Part shown: piece after piece, positions 44,157 to 55,876 of the stretch
How positions within the stretch are numbered: position 1 is the stretch's first letter
Layout of the letters: each line of letters begins with the position of its first letter
Source: an uncultured Prevotellaceae bacterium
GTDB lineage: Bacteria > Bacteroidota > Bacteroidia > Bacteroidales > Muribaculaceae
Direction: 5' to 3'
Assembly (NCBI GenBank): GCA_900314215.1
Contig: OMUK01000038.1
Span: forward strand, 1-59,952
DNA length: 59,952 nucleotides
The notes under the pieces: model-generated
The model's database searches: none
What the model saw: the letters and a program-made list of their open reading frames with translations, nothing else
What the model was told of the DNA's origin: nothing
Made by a program: the position numbers and the translations under genes

Positions 44157-44527
44157 GCCTCGGGAGTTTGATTGTTATTGTTGTCGATGGTTGGATTAAT
44201 CAGCAGTTTAGAGATAAACCGCGCCATGGGGTTGGTGATGAGATGCGACTTGAGGGCAAAAACGATAAGCAACAGCAGCAGGTAGATGGCCGCCACAATG
44301 AGGCATGCAACCCAAGTCTCGCCCACAATGCCAGTGAGAGCCACCACCAGGGCGGCCGAGAGCAACAGCAGGATTGATGCGCCCAGCAGCAGGGCCACCA
44401 CAATCAGGATGATTCTCGACAGCAGGATGGTGAGTTTCTCGGCCACCGTGAGTTTGGAGTAATCCACTTGCAGCTTGATGTAGTCTTTCACTTGCTGCCA
44501 CAGTTGTGTATAATCGTTGTCGGTCAT
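44153..44527 (-). CDS. Phage holin family protein (superfamily III type)
   Basis: 124 aa. A short cytoplasmic amphipathic start (TQLWQQVKDYIKLQVDYSKLTVAEKL) is followed by two strongly hydrophobic helices (about residues 35-60 and 66-91). The layout matches the Phage_holin_3_6/YqjE-type family, common in bacterial genomes as envelope-stress-type membrane proteins without phage context; there are no phage genes nearby. It overlaps the following small gene by 4 bp. Confidence 0.8.
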   Translation of the reverse strand: MTDNDYTQLWQQVKDYIKLQVDYSKLTVAEKLTILLSRIILIVVALLLGASILLLLSAALVVALTGIVGETWVACLIVAAIYLLLLLIVFALKSHLITNPMARFISKLLINPTIDNNNNQTPEA

Positions 44528-44551
44528 AATGAAGTCAATTACTTATTTACG

Positions 44552-44589
44552 AGAAAAGCATGGCGCAAAGTGTGCACCATGCATTTTCT
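44552..44589 (-). terminator. Hairpin between the YtxH genes and the holin-like gene
   Basis: GCATGG (44558-44563) pairs with CCATGC (44577-44582), extended by AGAAAA/TTTTCT across one bulged A. Leftward the T-run is short, so partial termination or mRNA processing is as likely as full termination. Confidence 0.5.
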
Positions 44590-44646
44590 ATATTTTGATT
44601 GATAGTGACAAGATGTCAGCACCGCACATGTCATGTTGCGGCGAGT

Positions 44647-44838
44647 TTACTGCTCGATCTGTGCCGAAATCTGGTCGACCAAGCGCTCCACCTCGTCGTC
44701 GGTGAAGTCGATGCCTTTCTTCTTGAGCAGGTCCTTGATGCGCTTGCGGGTGTCCTCACCCTTCTCGGGAGCAAAAAGGATTGCGATGCTTGCGCCCACC
44801 AGGGCTCCACCCAGGAACGAATATAAGATGTACTTCAT
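44647..44838 (-). CDS. YtxH domain small membrane protein (second copy)
   Basis: 63 aa. One N-terminal hydrophobic glycine-rich helix (LYSFLGGALVGASIAILF) is followed by APEKGEDTRKRIKDLL, the YtxH-family signature, and a short amphipathic tail. Single-helix YtxH proteins are often induced by envelope or salt stress in other bacteria. It is paralogous to the gene 24 bp upstream. Confidence 0.85.
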   Translation of the reverse strand: MKYILYSFLGGALVGASIAILFAPEKGEDTRKRIKDLLKKKGIDFTDDEVERLVDQISAQIEQ

Positions 44839-44862
44839 GATTGTATTCTGTTTTATGATGAT

Positions 44863-45060
44863 TTATTTTTCAAGTTCTTTGCTGATGTCGGCGGCAAGTT
44901 CGTCGATCTTCTCAGGTTCCATCTTCACGCCCTTCTTTTTCAGAGCATCAACGATCTTCTGACGGGTCTCGTTGCCCTTGTTGGGAGCAAAAAGCAGACC
45001 CACAGCAGCGCCAGCGATTGCGCCGCCCAAAACTGCCAAAATGATATTAATTGGTTTCAT
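44863..45060 (-). CDS. YtxH domain small membrane protein (first copy)
   Basis: 65 aa. A hydrophobic helix (IILAVLGGAIAGAAVGLLF) is followed by APNKGNETRQKIVDALKKKG and a charged amphipathic C-terminus. It is similar in size and pattern to the adjacent downstream gene, a small tandem duplication. It heads the leftward cluster of four small membrane-protein genes. Confidence 0.85.
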   Translation of the reverse strand: MKPINIILAVLGGAIAGAAVGLLFAPNKGNETRQKIVDALKKKGVKMEPEKIDELAADISKELEK

Positions 45061-45123
45061 AACATTTATTTTATTATAAGTTTAATAATGATTATACGCG
45101 CTTAGAAAAGTGCTTTTCGGCAA

Positions 45124-45154
45124 TAAAATTAGAAATAGTTTCTGGCATATGCAA
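45124..45154 (-). promoter_or_regulatory. Probable promoter of the YtxH cluster
   Basis: Minus-strand TTG (45154-45152), 20-bp spacer, TAATTTTA (45131-45124), one mismatch from consensus. The leader would be about 57 nt. Confidence 0.45.
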
Positions 45155-45227
45155 GCAAAAGCGCCTTAATTTAAAAATAATTAGTAATTGCAAGATTGAT
45201 ATATTTCATGTGATGGCAAATTTTCAC

Positions 45228-45235
45228 TAACTTTG
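45228..45235 (+). promoter_or_regulatory. Promoter -7 box of uvrA
   Basis: TAACTTTG followed by C. The leader to ATG 45260 would be about 18 nt. Confidence 0.6.
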
Positions 45236-45259
45236 CATTTTAAATAGGAAGAAGGCAAA

Positions 45260-48043
<2,784 letters not shown>

Positions 48044-48068
48044 ATTTTTCAATATAGGAGTAAAATCT

Positions 48069-48076
48069 TAATTTTG
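48069..48076 (+). promoter_or_regulatory. Promoter -7 box of the DUF4293 gene
   Basis: TAATTTTG followed by C, 46 nt before the ATG at 48123. Confidence 0.55.
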
Positions 48077-48122
48077 CAGAAAATCAATTTTCAATAACAC
48101 ATTAAAACTTATATTTACTAAA

Positions 48123-48569
48123 ATGGTTCTACAACGTTGGCAGACTGTGTATCTCTTTCTTGCAGCTGTATTGATGATTGTGTTTGCTTTCATGACGTCG
48201 ATCACAATCCAATTTGGCCCGCAGCAGTACATGCTGGGCGCCATCTATAGCGGAATTGCAGGCGAAACTCATCCCGACATGCTCCTCTCGGTGATGGACG
48301 CATTGATTGTGGTGATTACAATCATCACCATATTCAAGTATAAAAACCTGAAGTCGCAGATGAACCTGTGCGCGATATGCATCGCGCTCACAATCGCCAT
48401 GCTGCTGTGCATCATGGTGCTGGCATTCACCCAGAAGAGCAATGGCACCGTGAGCGTCATGCACCTGGGCAATGTGTTGCCCATCGTCGCAATCGTGCTC
48501 TATGCCCTGGCTTACCGCGGCATCGCCCACGACAAGAAGCTCTTGAGCGACAGTGAGCGTCTGCGCTGA
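48123..48569 (+). CDS. DUF4293 family membrane protein
   Basis: 148 aa with four predicted transmembrane helices (about residues 9-29, 55-73, 80-104 and 113-132). The N-terminal MVLQRWQTVYLFLAAV is the conserved beginning of DUF4293, a Bacteroidota family of unknown function. The cytoplasmic C-terminus is short and charged (HDKKLLSDSERLR). It stands alone, with its own promoter and a strong terminator. Confidence 0.85.
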   Translation: MVLQRWQTVYLFLAAVLMIVFAFMTSITIQFGPQQYMLGAIYSGIAGETHPDMLLSVMDALIVVITIITIFKYKNLKSQMNLCAICIALTIAMLLCIMVLAFTQKSNGTVSVMHLGNVLPIVAIVLYALAYRGIAHDKKLLSDSERLR

Positions 48570-48600
48570 TCTGGCGCAGCAAGAAAAGAATAGCATAGAG

Positions 48601-48641
48601 GTGTCTTGGCCCTATTTTCTTGGGGCCAAGACACTTTTTTT
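48601..48641 (+). terminator. Terminator of the DUF4293 gene
   Basis: A perfect 12-bp stem GTGTCTTGGCCC (48601-48612)/GGGCCAAGACAC (48623-48634) with a 10-nt loop and a run of seven T. Confidence 0.92.
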
Positions 48642-48654
48642 GGCCAAAATTCAC

Positions 48655-48662
48655 TAAGTTTG
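48655..48662 (+). promoter_or_regulatory. Promoter -7 box of the TPR gene
   Basis: TAAGTTTG followed by C, 14 nt after the terminator U-run. The leader would be about 21 nt. Confidence 0.55.
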
Positions 48663-48689
48663 CACAGTATTTGTTAGATAATTGAAGTC

Positions 48690-50912
48690 ATGAACTTACA
48701 AGAAATTAACAAGACAAAAGCTGAAATTCTTCAATTGCTTGAAGAAAATAGCATATACGAGGCATTGCTCAAGTTGAAAACCCTAGTTGATGCCACAGCC
48801 GACTACTTGCTGGGCGAACAATATGAGCAGCAGAAGATGGCCTACGACCTTATGTTGCAATATGTTGTGGCTGGCGCCAAGGATACCGGCCGCGGCAAGA
48901 TATTGCAAGATATCGTGCAAGCCATCTACACCTTGACCGACCGCTGCGTGATCAACCTCTCGAGCGGCCAGTCGCTTGAGTTGTTCTACACGCGCGCGGC
49001 CACGATGGCCCGGACCACAGTGAGCGATATCATCGCACAATATGACAATTTGTCAAAGCGCTACAGTATGCTGTCAGCCGTTCCTGCCAGCGATAGAAAC
49101 GATCAAGCGCTCAACCACATCAAGCGCTCTATCGAGCAAGTAGAGCGAGACCTATTCAACAAGGTGTGGACTCAATTCCCTCTCACTGTGCAGGACACAA
49201 GCGCTATCACCGAGTTCTTGAAGCGCACTCAGGTGCCTGCCCACTTGAAGGGGCTGCTCATCTCGGCTCTATTGCTCGGCTGCATCAAGTTTTACGACCA
49301 GGCAAAACTGCACTTGCTGCTCGATGCCTACATGAGTGCCGCCGACGCCGATGTGCAGGTGCGCGCATTGAGCGCAGCGGTGATCGTGATGTACCAGTAC
49401 AGGAAGCGCATCGCCCAGTCGCAGCAATTGCGCGCCAAGATCGAGGTGGTGAGCTCATGTCCCAATTTCAAGAGTGATATAGAATCAATCACGCGCCGGC
49501 TCATCCACTCACGCAACACCGAAAACATATCTAAACGAATGCGTGAAGACTTGATGCCTAACATCATGAAAGTGAGCCCCGAGCTATTGAAGAAACTTCG
49601 TGGAAAGTCGGGCATCATCGACCCCACGGACTTAGAGGACAATCCCGAGTGGGCCGACTGGCTCGACAAGAGCGGGGTGACCAAGAAGATGGAGGAATTG
49701 CAGAAGTTGCAGTTTGAGGGCAGCGATGTGTTTATCTCCACTTTTTCTCATCTCAAGTCCTACCCGTTCTTCAACTCGCTAGCCAACTGGTTCATGCCCT
49801 ATCATGTGCATCACAGTTCGCTCGAGAGCCTCTTTGGCAACGACGAGACCCGGCTGCTGCAGGTGATTGAGAGCGCGCCATTCCTGTGCGACAGCGACAA
49901 GTTCTCGTTTGCCTTCTCCATGTCGTCGGTTCCCGAGAGCCAGCGCAAAATGATGATATCGCAATTTGACGCGCAAAATGCCGACATGAGCGAGATGAAG
50001 GCCGAGGAGCTGCCCGACGGCGACAAGCAGGAGCGCGACATGATGGTGAACCGATACATTCAAGACCTGTACCGCTTCTTCAAGCTCTTCTCGCGCAAGG
50101 CCGAGTTTCAGTCGATTTTTGACTCCAGCATGGACTTCCTGCAGTTGCCCTTTATGCAACGTGTGCTCGACGACAAGGTGAACCTGGGCGTGATTGCCGA
50201 GTTTTACATGAAGAACGGGTTCTATCAGGACTCCATCAAGTATTACCACCACATGCTCGACGTCCACGACGACGTGTCGCCTCAAGTGTTGCAAAAGATT
50301 GGTTTTGCCTATCAAAACCTGGGCCAATATGCGAAAGCCGTCGACTACTACAAGCGCTACGACCTGGTCAACGACCAAGACACCTGGAACTTGAGGCACA
50401 TCGCCACCTGCTACCGCGCCTTGAAAGACGTGGACCACGCGCTCACCTATTACTTGAGGGCCGAGCAGCTGGCTCCCGACAATGCGTCGCTGTGTCTTAA
50501 TATAGGACATTGCCTTCTCGAGCAAGGAAAAACCGAAGAAGCCTTAAAGTATTACTTCAAGGTAGAATATCTGGCTCCGAGCAAGCACAAGGCCTGGCGG
50601 CCCATAGCGTGGTGCTCGTTTGCCCTGGGCAACTATGAGCAGAGCGAGAACTACTACAAGAAAATCATCGACTCGGGAGAAGATGATGCACAAGACCACT
50701 TGAACTATGGCCACATGCTCTTGTGCAACGGCCGGGCCGACGAGGCGGTGGCGCAATACAAGCAATCATTGGCAGCCTCAAAGGGCGACAAGATACACAC
50801 CTTTGTAGAAAGCTACAATGCCGACTGCCACTATCTGCTAGAGCATGGGCTCGACCGCGACTATGTGGCATTGATAAGAGAGGCAGTGATAAGCCAGTTG
50901 TTTAAGAAATAA
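48690..50912 (+). CDS. Tetratricopeptide-repeat protein
   Basis: 740-aa soluble protein without signal peptide or membrane helix. Residues 1-500 are predicted helical with no family I can name. Residues of about 510-720 form several TPR units, for example FYQDSIKYYHHMLDVHDD, IGFAYQNLGQYAKAVDYYKRY, IATCYRALKDVDHALTYYLRA and IGHCLLEQGKTEEALKYYFKV. TPRs mediate protein-protein contacts; no partner is indicated. The M3 peptidase gene follows after 19 bp with no promoter in between, so the two are probably co-transcribed. Confidence 0.85.
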   Translation: MNLQEINKTKAEILQLLEENSIYEALLKLKTLVDATADYLLGEQYEQQKMAYDLMLQYVVAGAKDTGRGKILQDIVQAIYTLTDRCVINLSSGQSLELFYTRAATMARTTVSDIIAQYDNLSKRYSMLSAVPASDRNDQALNHIKRSIEQVERDLFNKVWTQFPLTVQDTSAITEFLKRTQVPAHLKGLLISALLLGCIKFYDQAKLHLLLDAYMSAADADVQVRALSAAVIVMYQYRKRIAQSQQLRAKIEVVSSCPNFKSDIESITRRLIHSRNTENISKRMREDLMPNIMKVSPELLKKLRGKSGIIDPTDLEDNPEWADWLDKSGVTKKMEELQKLQFEGSDVFISTFSHLKSYPFFNSLANWFMPYHVHHSSLESLFGNDETRLLQVIESAPFLCDSDKFSFAFSMSSVPESQRKMMISQFDAQNADMSEMKAEELPDGDKQERDMMVNRYIQDLYRFFKLFSRKAEFQSIFDSSMDFLQLPFMQRVLDDKVNLGVIAEFYMKNGFYQDSIKYYHHMLDVHDDVSPQVLQKIGFAYQNLGQYAKAVDYYKRYDLVNDQDTWNLRHIATCYRALKDVDHALTYYLRAEQLAPDNASLCLNIGHCLLEQGKTEEALKYYFKVEYLAPSKHKAWRPIAWCSFALGNYEQSENYYKKIIDSGEDDAQDHLNYGHMLLCNGRADEAVAQYKQSLAASKGDKIHTFVESYNADCHYLLEHGLDRDYVALIREAVISQLFKK

Positions 50913-50931
50913 GTCACCAAGATATAATAAT

Positions 50932-53034
50932 ATGCACAAAACCGCAATATTACTTTTAGCGATAATCATTTCATTTACAAGCAATATGAACGCCGATAAT
51001 GTATTTTTCCATGAGTTTAAGACCACTCATGGAGCAATCCCTTTTGACCACATCACTGTGGCCGACTACGAGCCTGCCATCAAGCAAGGCATTGCCGAGC
51101 ACAACCAGGAGATAGAAGCCATAGCCAACCAGGAGAGCGAGCCAACCTTTGAGAACACCATCGTCGCTCTCGAGCGCTCGGGCAAGACTCTCGTCCGCGT
51201 GCTGGGCGTGTTCTACCCCATGCTCTCGGCCAATGCCGACGACTCGCTACTGGCAGTCTCCAACCGCATGATGCCCCTGCTCTCGGAGCACAGCAACAGC
51301 GTCACGCTCAACCACAAGCTCTTTGAGCGCGTGAAATATGTGCACGACCACTTCGACAAGTCGAAATATGACAAAGAAGACCAGATGCTCATGCACGAGA
51401 CCTACGCCTCGTTCGTTCGCAGCGGCGCGTCGCTTGAGGGAGCCGACCGCGACAAGTACCGCGAGCTCACAAAGCGCCTGACCGAGCTCACCCTCAAGTT
51501 TGAGCAAAACACCCTCAAGGCCAACAACGCCTATGAGATGTGGCTCACCAAGGATGACTTGGCTGGTTTGCCCGAGAGTGCTGTCGAGGCCGCGCAGGTT
51601 GCCGCCAAAGAGAAAGGCCGCGATGGCGAGTATCTTGTTACACTGCATTACCCCAGCTACTCGGCCTTTATGAAATACTCCTCGCGCCGCGACTTGCGCG
51701 AGAAGCTGTATATGGCCTACAACACCCAGTGCACCACTGGCCAATACAGCAACATGGAGGTGATAAAAGACATTGCCAACACGCGCCTTGCCATTGCCAA
51801 CTTGCTGGGCTACAAGACCTATGCCGACTATCACCTGGAGCACATGATGGCGCAAGACACCAAGACGGTGTATCACATGCTCAACCAGCTCAAGGATGCC
51901 TACGGCCCAGCCCAGAAGCGCGAAATGAAAGATCTCGAGGCCTTCGCCACTAGGCTTGAGGGCCACCAAGTGAAAATCATGCCTTGGGACTACTCCTACT
52001 ATTCCAACAAGGAAAAGGACGAGAAATACAGCATCAACGATGAGCTGCTGCGCCCCTATTTTGAACTGAGCAACGTGACCAAGGGCGTATTTGGCCTGGC
52101 CACAAAATTATATGGCCTGCACTTCACCGAGAACTACGATGCCCAGGTCTTCAACCCCGAGGTGCAAGTCTGGGACGTGACCGACAGCGACGGCCACTTT
52201 GTGGGCATGCTCTATACCGATTTCTTCCCGCGTGCCACCAAGCAGAGCGGTGCCTGGATGACCAACTTCAGAGAGCAATACGTCGACGAGAACGGCAACG
52301 ACGTGCGGCCCATCGTGACACTCACCATGAACTTCACCAAGCCCACCGAGGACAAGCCCTCGCTGCTCACCTACTATGAGGTAGAGACCTTCACCCACGA
52401 GTTTGGCCACGCCCTGCACAGCCTGCTCTCGCAGTGCAAATACGCCTCACTCTCGGGCACCAACGTGTATCGCGACTTTGTGGAGATGCCCTCGCAATTC
52501 AACGAGAACTACATGCGCGAGCGCGAATTTCTCGACAGCTTTGCCCGGCACTACATCACCGGCGAGAAGATACCGCAAAGCCTTATCGACAAGATTGTGG
52601 CATCGTCGCGCTATGGCGCCGCCTACTCGTGCATGAGGCAGCTGGGCTTCGGCTTCATCGACATGGCATGGTACACCATCACCAAGCCCTACACAGGCGA
52701 CCCCTACCAGATGGAATACAACGCCATCAAGCCCGTGCAGGTGTTTGCCCCAGTCGAGGGATGCATCATGTCGCCGCAATTTGGCCACATCTTCTCGGGT
52801 GGCTACGCAGCCGGCTACTATGGCTACAAGTGGGCCGAGCTGCTCGACGCCGACGCCTTTTCCAAGTTCAAGGAAGATGGCATCTTCAACCAGGCTACGG
52901 CGCAGTCGCTACGCGACAACATCTTGAGCCGCGGCGGCACCGAGTTGCCCATGGTGCTCTACAAGCGGTTCCGCGGCCGTGAGCCCAAAATCGACGCTAT
53001 GCTCGAGCGCGACGGCATAAAAAGAAATAAATAA
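50932..53034 (+). CDS. M3 family metallopeptidase (peptidyl-dipeptidase Dcp-like)
   Basis: 700 aa. An N-terminal hydrophobic signal-like segment (HKTAILLLAIIISFTSNMNA) suggests export. The zinc motif HEFGH (in ETFTHEFGHALHSLL, about residue 488) and the downstream ligand region (GTNVYRDFVEMPSQFNENY) are those of family M3, which cuts oligopeptides; the length fits the Dcp branch that removes C-terminal dipeptides. If exported it acts in the periplasm, feeding peptide turnover. It ends at a strong terminator. Confidence 0.93.
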   Translation: MHKTAILLLAIIISFTSNMNADNVFFHEFKTTHGAIPFDHITVADYEPAIKQGIAEHNQEIEAIANQESEPTFENTIVALERSGKTLVRVLGVFYPMLSANADDSLLAVSNRMMPLLSEHSNSVTLNHKLFERVKYVHDHFDKSKYDKEDQMLMHETYASFVRSGASLEGADRDKYRELTKRLTELTLKFEQNTLKANNAYEMWLTKDDLAGLPESAVEAAQVAAKEKGRDGEYLVTLHYPSYSAFMKYSSRRDLREKLYMAYNTQCTTGQYSNMEVIKDIANTRLAIANLLGYKTYADYHLEHMMAQDTKTVYHMLNQLKDAYGPAQKREMKDLEAFATRLEGHQVKIMPWDYSYYSNKEKDEKYSINDELLRPYFELSNVTKGVFGLATKLYGLHFTENYDAQVFNPEVQVWDVTDSDGHFVGMLYTDFFPRATKQSGAWMTNFREQYVDENGNDVRPIVTLTMNFTKPTEDKPSLLTYYEVETFTHEFGHALHSLLSQCKYASLSGTNVYRDFVEMPSQFNENYMREREFLDSFARHYITGEKIPQSLIDKIVASSRYGAAYSCMRQLGFGFIDMAWYTITKPYTGDPYQMEYNAIKPVQVFAPVEGCIMSPQFGHIFSGGYAAGYYGYKWAELLDADAFSKFKEDGIFNQATAQSLRDNILSRGGTELPMVLYKRFRGREPKIDAMLERDGIKRNK

Positions 53035-53053
53035 ACATTTCGCATTTTTGACA

Positions 53054-53092
53054 AAATAAGTGACAATTAATTAGGTTGCCACTTATTTTTTT
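53054..53092 (+). terminator. Terminator of the M3 peptidase gene
   Basis: AAATAAGTG (53054-53062) pairs with CACTTATTT (53080-53088), plus CAA/TTG inside after one mismatch, followed by a T-run. Confidence 0.85.
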
Positions 53093-53105
53093 ACATTTTT
53101 TTGCT

Positions 53106-53142
53106 TACTTTTGTAGTGTTGTTTCGCGCAGCGGGGCAACAC
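53106..53142 (+). promoter_or_regulatory. Promoter -7 box and 5' hairpin of the dCMP deaminase operon
   Basis: TACTTTTG (53106-53113) is a perfect -7 box. Overlapping the expected transcription start is a 12-bp hairpin (53116-53127 with 53131-53142, three G-U pairs, GCA loop). It is either an operator in DNA or, if transcription starts slightly upstream, a capping 5' stem. Confidence 0.45.
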
Positions 53143-53190
53143 GATTTGAAGCTTTATAAAACGATTGATTTGCAATAGATTGCAGCATTT

Positions 53191-53652
53191 ATGGACGAAG
53201 TGAGTCATAAACAGATTTTGCTCGATTCAAGATATTTGCGCATGGCCAAGGTGTGGGCAGAGAATTCCTACTGCCAGCGCCGCAAGGTGGGCGCACTGCT
53301 TGTGAAGGACAAAATGATAATTTCAGATGGGTTCAACGGCACCCCGGTGGGCTTTGAAAACGTGTGCGAGGACGAGGAGGGACGCACCAAGTCGTATGTG
53401 CTACACGCCGAGGCCAATGCAATCACCAAGGTTGCCCAAAGCAACAACAGCAGCAGGGGCGCCACGCTCTACGTCACCACCTCGCCCTGCATCGAGTGCT
53501 CTAAACTGATCATCCAGGCGGGCATCAAGCGCATCGTCTTTGCCGACCTCTATCGCTTGACCGAGGGCATCGACCTGCTCAGGCGTGCCGGCATCGATTG
53601 CGTGCATCTCGTGCAAAATCAAGACGGATCTTATGAAGAAAAAAGTATATAA
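53191..53652 (+). CDS. dCMP/cytidine deaminase family protein
   Basis: 153-aa zinc deaminase. The first zinc motif HAEANAI (about residue 72) supplies His and the catalytic Glu. The second, PCIECSKLI, supplies two Cys. The length and the RKVGALLVKDKMIISDGFNGTPVGFENVCED region match deoxycytidylate deaminase (ComEB type), producing dUMP for thymidylate synthesis. It heads a rightward run with the S41 protease and 5-formyl-THF cyclo-ligase; the latter also serves folate-dependent thymidylate synthesis. Confidence 0.93.
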   Translation: MDEVSHKQILLDSRYLRMAKVWAENSYCQRRKVGALLVKDKMIISDGFNGTPVGFENVCEDEEGRTKSYVLHAEANAITKVAQSNNSSRGATLYVTTSPCIECSKLIIQAGIKRIVFADLYRLTEGIDLLRRAGIDCVHLVQNQDGSYEEKSI

Positions 53653-53664
53653 AACGATTTGAAG

Positions 53665-55296
53665 ATGAATTCTGGTAACAAACAGAGTTTCACTTGGGTA
53701 CCTTTGGCACTGGCCGCAGCTCTCGTTGTGGGCGTGCTCATTGGCAGCCATTTCACTACTCAGAAATCCAACGATCTCGACCGCAAGCTCAACAACGTGC
53801 TTGGCATCATTTCAAATGAATATGTCGACAACGTAGACATGGACAGCCTAGTTGAGATGTCGATACCCGAGATTTTGAGTAATCTTGACCCACACTCCAC
53901 CTATTTCACTGCCAAGGACTTGCAAGCAGCCAACGACGAGTTGAACGGCAGCTTCAGCGGCATTGGCATCTCGTTTCAGGTGATGAGCGACACCATCAAT
54001 GTGATTGAGGTCATACCTGGAGGTCCTGCCGAGAAGGTGGGCATCCTGGCTGGCGACAAAATCATTACCGTCGATGGCAAGCCCTTTGTGGGCAAAAGCG
54101 TGAATCCCAACACAGTGAAGGACAACTTGTGTGGCGCCAAAGACTCTAAAGTGAAATTGGGCATCAAGCGCAACAACAGTGAGAAGCTCATTTATTTCAC
54201 CGTGACCCGTGGCGACATCCCCATCAAGAGCGTGGATGCTGCCTACATGATTGAGAAAAACACAGGCTACGTCAAGGTCAACCAGTTTGGCCGCACCACC
54301 TACGACGAGTTTGTGACCGCCCTGGGCAACCTCAAGGCCGAGGGTGCCAAGCGATATATCGTGGACTTGCGCGGCAATGGCGGCGGCTACATGGAAATGG
54401 CTATATTGATGGCCAACGAGTTCCTGCCTGCCGACGAGCTCATCGTCTCGACCAAGGGCCGCTACCGCCGCGACGACAGCGAGGTGTGGAGCGACGGCAA
54501 CGGCAAGTATCAAGACGTGGAGCTCGTGGTGCTCATCGACGAGTTCTCGGCCAGCGCCAGCGAGATATTCTCGGGTGCCATCCAGGACAACGACCGCGGC
54601 CTGATCGTGGGCTGCCGCTCGTTTGGCAAGGGACTGGTGCAGAAGCAATTTGAACTGCCCGACAAGAGCGCGATACGCCTCACCATAGCACGATACTACA
54701 CACCGAGTGGCCGATGCATACAGAAGGACTACAAGATGGGCGGTCTTGAGAATTACGACAACGAACTTGCCAACCGCTTTAAGAATGGCGAGCTCTACAA
54801 CCGCGACAGCATCAAGCTCGACAAGTCGAAGATGTATAAGACCACCCACGGCCGCATCGTGTATGGTGGCGGTGGCATTATCCCCGACATCTTTGTGCCC
54901 GTCGACACCTCGGGCATGTCGTCCTATTACCAGGCTGTGGTCAACGCCGGCCTCATGCAGCAGTATGCACTGGTCTACACCACCAGCCACAAGGCATCGC
55001 TCCAGGGCATCAAGGACTACAAGTCGCTGTTGCGCGTGCTCAACGACAACGAGCAGCTGCTCAACGACTTTGTGAACTATGCCTCGCGCAATGGCGTGCC
55101 CGCCCGCTGGTACTACATCGACCAGTCGCGCTCGCTCCTGCTCACCGATATCAAGGCATTCATAGCACGCGACCTGCTGGGCCAGGATGCCTTCTACCCC
55201 ATCTTGAACCGCAACGACCGCACCGTCGACGCAGCGCTCAAGGCGCTCAACAAGCACGAGGCCACATTCCCCATCATCGACAGTAATCTGCATTGA
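53665..55296 (+). CDS. S41 family C-terminal processing protease (CtpA-like)
   Basis: 543 aa from ATG 53665 (an earlier in-frame TTG at 53659 is less likely). An N-terminal uncleaved or signal-type hydrophobic helix (TWVPLALAAALVVGVLIG) places it in the periplasm. A PDZ domain (about residues 80-165, with PGGPAEKVGILAGDKIITVDGKPF) is followed by the protease core. The catalytic Ser is in EFSASASEIFSGAIQD and the Lys in SFGKGLVQKQF. A long C-terminal extension (about 400-543) lies beyond the core. S41 proteases trim exported proteins. The gene is 12 bp after the deaminase. Confidence 0.94.
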   Translation: MNSGNKQSFTWVPLALAAALVVGVLIGSHFTTQKSNDLDRKLNNVLGIISNEYVDNVDMDSLVEMSIPEILSNLDPHSTYFTAKDLQAANDELNGSFSGIGISFQVMSDTINVIEVIPGGPAEKVGILAGDKIITVDGKPFVGKSVNPNTVKDNLCGAKDSKVKLGIKRNNSEKLIYFTVTRGDIPIKSVDAAYMIEKNTGYVKVNQFGRTTYDEFVTALGNLKAEGAKRYIVDLRGNGGGYMEMAILMANEFLPADELIVSTKGRYRRDDSEVWSDGNGKYQDVELVVLIDEFSASASEIFSGAIQDNDRGLIVGCRSFGKGLVQKQFELPDKSAIRLTIARYYTPSGRCIQKDYKMGGLENYDNELANRFKNGELYNRDSIKLDKSKMYKTTHGRIVYGGGGIIPDIFVPVDTSGMSSYYQAVVNAGLMQQYALVYTTSHKASLQGIKDYKSLLRVLNDNEQLLNDFVNYASRNGVPARWYYIDQSRSLLLTDIKAFIARDLLGQDAFYPILNRNDRTVDAALKALNKHEATFPIIDSNLH

Positions 55297-55297
55297 C

Positions 55298-55849
55298 ATG
55301 GATAAGAAAGAATTGCGCAAGATGGTGAGGGGCTTGAAGGCCCAAGTCACTCCCGAGGAGAAACTGAGGGAGGCCCAGGTCGTGTTTTACAACATCGAGG
55401 CACTGCGCGTTTTTAAAAGCGCACGTCACATTTTGCTGTATTACTCCATGCCCGACGAGTTGCCCACCCATGAGGTGGTCGACAAGTGGGCGCTTACAAA
55501 ATCGATATATCTGCCACGCGTGAAAGGCGACGACTTGGAGATTTTGCCCTACGACCCACAGTCGATGACAACCGGCTACAAGGGCATTGAGGAGCCTGCA
55601 GGCGACACCACGGTCGCCCCCGCCATCATCGACCTGGTGATTGTGCCAGCCATGGCACTCGACAAGCACTGCAACCGTTGCGGCCGCGGTCGCGGCTACT
55701 ACGACCGGCTGCTGCCGCAGTGCACACATGCCAGCCGCATCGCAGTGGCACTCGACTGCCAGTTTTTCGACAGCATCCCCACCGATGAGCACGACGCCAA
55801 GATGAATGCGGTGGTCACGGCACAGCATCTTGCGTTTGCAAAAGTTTAG
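55298..55849 (+). CDS. 5-formyltetrahydrofolate cyclo-ligase
   Basis: 183 aa. It converts 5-formyl-THF to 5,10-methenyl-THF with ATP, keeping the one-carbon pool active. The conserved C-terminal GRGRGYYDRLLPQ and the KSARHILLYYSMPDELPT segment match the family (YgfA/MTHFS). The start is 1 nt after the S41 stop, indicating an operon. The length is normal. Confidence 0.94.
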   Translation: MDKKELRKMVRGLKAQVTPEEKLREAQVVFYNIEALRVFKSARHILLYYSMPDELPTHEVVDKWALTKSIYLPRVKGDDLEILPYDPQSMTTGYKGIEEPAGDTTVAPAIIDLVIVPAMALDKHCNRCGRGRGYYDRLLPQCTHASRIAVALDCQFFDSIPTDEHDAKMNAVVTAQHLAFAKV

Positions 55850-55876
55850 CACCACAATTAATCCTGTTTTATAACT

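Noticed and set aside
44153-44527. Prophage remnant suggested by the holin-like gene
   Set aside because: No other phage gene, integrase, attachment repeat or composition shift is nearby; the family is common in non-phage contexts.
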